The notes under the pieces are model-generated. The model was not told where the DNA came from, searched no databases, and was given only the letters and a program-made list of their open reading frames with translations. Below, one piece after another: positions 21,453-22,834 of a stretch of DNA of 22,834 bases; positions within the stretch are counted from its first letter, which is position 1, and the number at the start of each line of letters is the position of its first letter. The translations under genes and the position numbers were made by a program. The DNA is from a virus. The DNA lies in the IMG/VR virus record IMGVR_UViG_3300048590_000229, positions 1 to 22,834 of that record. One strand, given 5' to 3'.

Positions 21453-21833
21453 ATGGAAACCCTCAACATCCAGTACATCGGCAAGAAGGCGCTGTGCCAC
21501 GACTCCGTGGCGGGAACGGGCCTGACCTGGCGCCCGGGTGAAGTCCATCCGGTGCCGGTCGCGCAGGCGCTCATGCTGCTGCGCCATACCGATGTCTGGG
21601 CCACCGAGGACGGCGAGGAAGTCGCCGCTGCCCCCGCGCTCACGCCGGTGAACCGGCCCGAACCGCAGGTCGAGCCGCCCCTGATGCCGCCGGTGCAGAA
21701 CCTCGCCAAGCCGCAGCTCATCGAGCTGGCGCGCACCCAGTTCGGCGAGACGCTGGACCCCGGCATGAAGGTCGGCGACATGCGCAAGCGCATCGTGTCG
21801 CTGCAGAACTCCGGGCGCCAGCGCGCGGCCTGA
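21453..21833 (+). CDS. Small phage structural-region protein with a SAP-like C-terminus
   Basis: A 126-aa protein with AAGGAG (21442-21447) 5 nt before the ATG. The N-terminal part (IQYIGKKALCHDSVAGTGLTW...MLLRHTDVWATEDG) is a small beta domain resembling short phage head/neck proteins. A Pro-rich linker follows (about 66-82). The C-terminal segment (LAKPQLIELARTQFGETLD and MRKRIVSLQ) resembles SAP/HeH-like helix-extension-helix motifs, which often bind nucleic acids or partner proteins. It probably acts at the head-to-tail connection; family assignment is tentative. Six nt separate it from the next gene. Confidence 0.5.
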   Translation: METLNIQYIGKKALCHDSVAGTGLTWRPGEVHPVPVAQALMLLRHTDVWATEDGEEVAAAPALTPVNRPEPQVEPPLMPPVQNLAKPQLIELARTQFGETLDPGMKVGDMRKRIVSLQNSGRQRAA

Positions 21834-21839
21834 CGACCG

Positions 21840-22496
21840 ATGGCCACGCCGTTCGACGCCTGGGAGAACATCATCGCGACCGAGGTCAACGGGGCGCCCC
21901 TGCCCACGATGATCGACGCGGTGCGCGAGGCGGCCATCGAGTTCTGCGCCAAGACCCGGATCGACACCCGGATCGTGGCCGGCGTGGACATCGAGGCCGC
22001 CTATCCCGAGACGGCGGTGCCGGACAAGGATCCGAACGTGTTCCCGGGCTCGATCATCAACGTCTGGTCGACCTACGGCCGGATCGTGCCCAAAACCCGG
22101 CGCGAGCTCGAAGCCCTGTATCCGGACGGATGGGCCGGCGAGTCGGTCGCCACGACCTACGAGGTCAAGTTCTGGCACGCGCTGCGCCCCGGCGTGGTGC
22201 GCCTGGTGCCCTACGTGACCACCGACATGGCGGCCGAGCTGACGATCGAGGTCGCCTTCCAGCCGCGGCGCAACGCGATCGCCTGCGTGGACTGGCTCTA
22301 TGAGCTGTACGCCAAGGAGATCGGGTACGGGGCGATCGGTGCGCTGCACACGCACTCCGGCGCCCCCTACGCGCAGCCAGAGCGGGCCGCGTCCTACCGC
22401 GGCTGGTTCGAGCAGCGCATGAGCGAGCTGGCCGACCGGGGCGTGGCCGGGCATGCGAAACCGCGGCACCGGGTCGCCGCCGACGAGCTGAGCTGA
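21840..22496 (+). CDS. Neck/adaptor candidate, hypothetical phage structural protein
   Basis: A 218-aa protein beginning MATPFDAWENIIATEVNGAP. The N-terminal half includes a helix with LPTMIDAVREAAIEFCAKTRID, of a kind common in head-tail adaptor proteins, then a beta-rich central part (KFWHALRPGVVRLVPYVTTD, ELTIEVAFQPRR). A final helical part ends YRGWFEQRMSELADRGVAG. Position after the capsid and small structural genes, and just before another adaptor-like gene, fits a neck or gateway protein. No precise family is claimed. It ends in TGATG with the next gene. Confidence 0.55.
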   Translation: MATPFDAWENIIATEVNGAPLPTMIDAVREAAIEFCAKTRIDTRIVAGVDIEAAYPETAVPDKDPNVFPGSIINVWSTYGRIVPKTRRELEALYPDGWAGESVATTYEVKFWHALRPGVVRLVPYVTTDMAAELTIEVAFQPRRNAIACVDWLYELYAKEIGYGAIGALHTHSGAPYAQPERAASYRGWFEQRMSELADRGVAGHAKPRHRVAADELS

Positions 22497-22834
22497 TGAC
22501 CACGATGACCGTCCTTGAGGTCGTGACCGAGGTCCGCTCGCAGCTGCAGGACGCGAGCAAACGCTACTGGTCGGACGCCGAGCTGGTCGATTACCTGGTC
22601 GACGGCCGGATGGCGCTGTACTCGATCAAGCCCGAGGTCTACGAGACGACCGAGGAAGTGACGCTGGTGGCCGGGTCCGTGCAGACGCTTCCGAACGGCT
22701 CGGACGTGCTGTTCCGGCCGGTGCACAACGTCACGGCGGTATCGCAGCGCGAGATCACGACCGTGGACGGCCAGCTGCTCGCCCGGGCCCGGCCGCGCTG
22801 GCGCTCGCAGGCCGAGGCCGACGAGATCGTGCAC
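22496..22834 (+). CDS. Head-tail adaptor-like protein (DUF6682-like), 3'-truncated by window end
   Basis: The first 113 codons of a gene that runs off the window. It starts by TGATG overlap. The N-terminus LEVVTEVRSQLQDASKRYWSDAELVDYLVDGRMALYSIKPEVY (pieces VTEVRSQLQDASKRYWS and ELVDYLVDGRMALYS) matches the helical start of phage adaptor proteins annotated as DUF6682. A beta strand region (EEVTLVAGSVQTLPNGSDVLF) follows. Such proteins probably join portal and tail. The assignment rests on the N-terminal pattern and gene order; no stop is seen before 22834. Confidence 0.6.
   Translation, partial: MTTMTVLEVVTEVRSQLQDASKRYWSDAELVDYLVDGRMALYSIKPEVYETTEEVTLVAGSVQTLPNGSDVLFRPVHNVTAVSQREITTVDGQLLARARPRWRSQAEADEIVH

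Noticed and set aside
1-22834. tRNA genes, CRISPR arrays, insertion sequences, attachment sites
   Set aside because: No cloverleaf-like sequence, regular direct-repeat array, transposase or integrase was recognised. Absence is by reading only and was not tested with a search tool.

Overview
The window looks like part of a high-GC, double-stranded DNA tailed-phage genome (free phage or prophage). It probably infects a GC-rich proteobacterium; that is an inference from base composition and protein families, and no host gene is present. Every gene I accept is on the + strand. Genes are tightly packed, many joined by ATGA, TGATG or GTGA stop/start overlaps, and no stretch over 300 bases lacks a gene. 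The longest gap is 167 nt, at 18400-18566. No integrase, repressor, lysis gene, RNA polymerase, tRNA or CRISPR array is visible, so lifestyle cannot be decided.

Region 1 (1-5300) is an early/replication operon: a winged-helix-like protein, a small unknown, an HNH-type endonuclease with two Cys-rich ribbons, a replisome-organizer-like protein, a second HNH endonuclease (NUMOD4 type), a small unknown, a DnaB/gp4-type helicase, a one-helix membrane peptide, a Cys-rich peptide, a RusA-like Holliday junction resolvase, and three small proteins.

Region 2 (5364-12902) is a four-gene adhesion module. It holds a 981-aa Ig-like plus lyase-like tailspike candidate, a beta-propeller-like protein, and two Ig-rich fibre proteins, one with two tandem cadherin-like repeats. 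It lies upstream of the packaging genes, and part of it is clearly less GC-rich than its surroundings.

Region 3 (12961-18399) carries terminase small subunit, terminase large subunit interrupted in frame by a 352-residue LAGLIDADG intein, and a P22-type portal with a long C-terminal coiled coil.

Region 4 (18567-22834) carries a scaffold-like protein, an N4-gp56-family major capsid protein, a small capsid-associated protein, a small two-part protein and two neck/adaptor candidates, the last cut by the window end.

The most unusual signal is a three-copy intergenic element. An 18-nt block, TGACCCGCATCCGGTACG, is identical in copies 1 and 2 and 16/18 in copy 3. It begins exactly at the stop codon of the gene before regions 2, 3 and 4, and is followed about 10 nt later by an ATAGAG/ATAAAG box. 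It occurs once at the head of each late module, which makes it a strong candidate for a phage-specific late promoter. In two copies a mini reading frame starts 14-15 nt after that box and ends overlapping the next gene's start codon. Three homing-type elements (two HNH genes and one intein) within 15 kb are a second notable feature.
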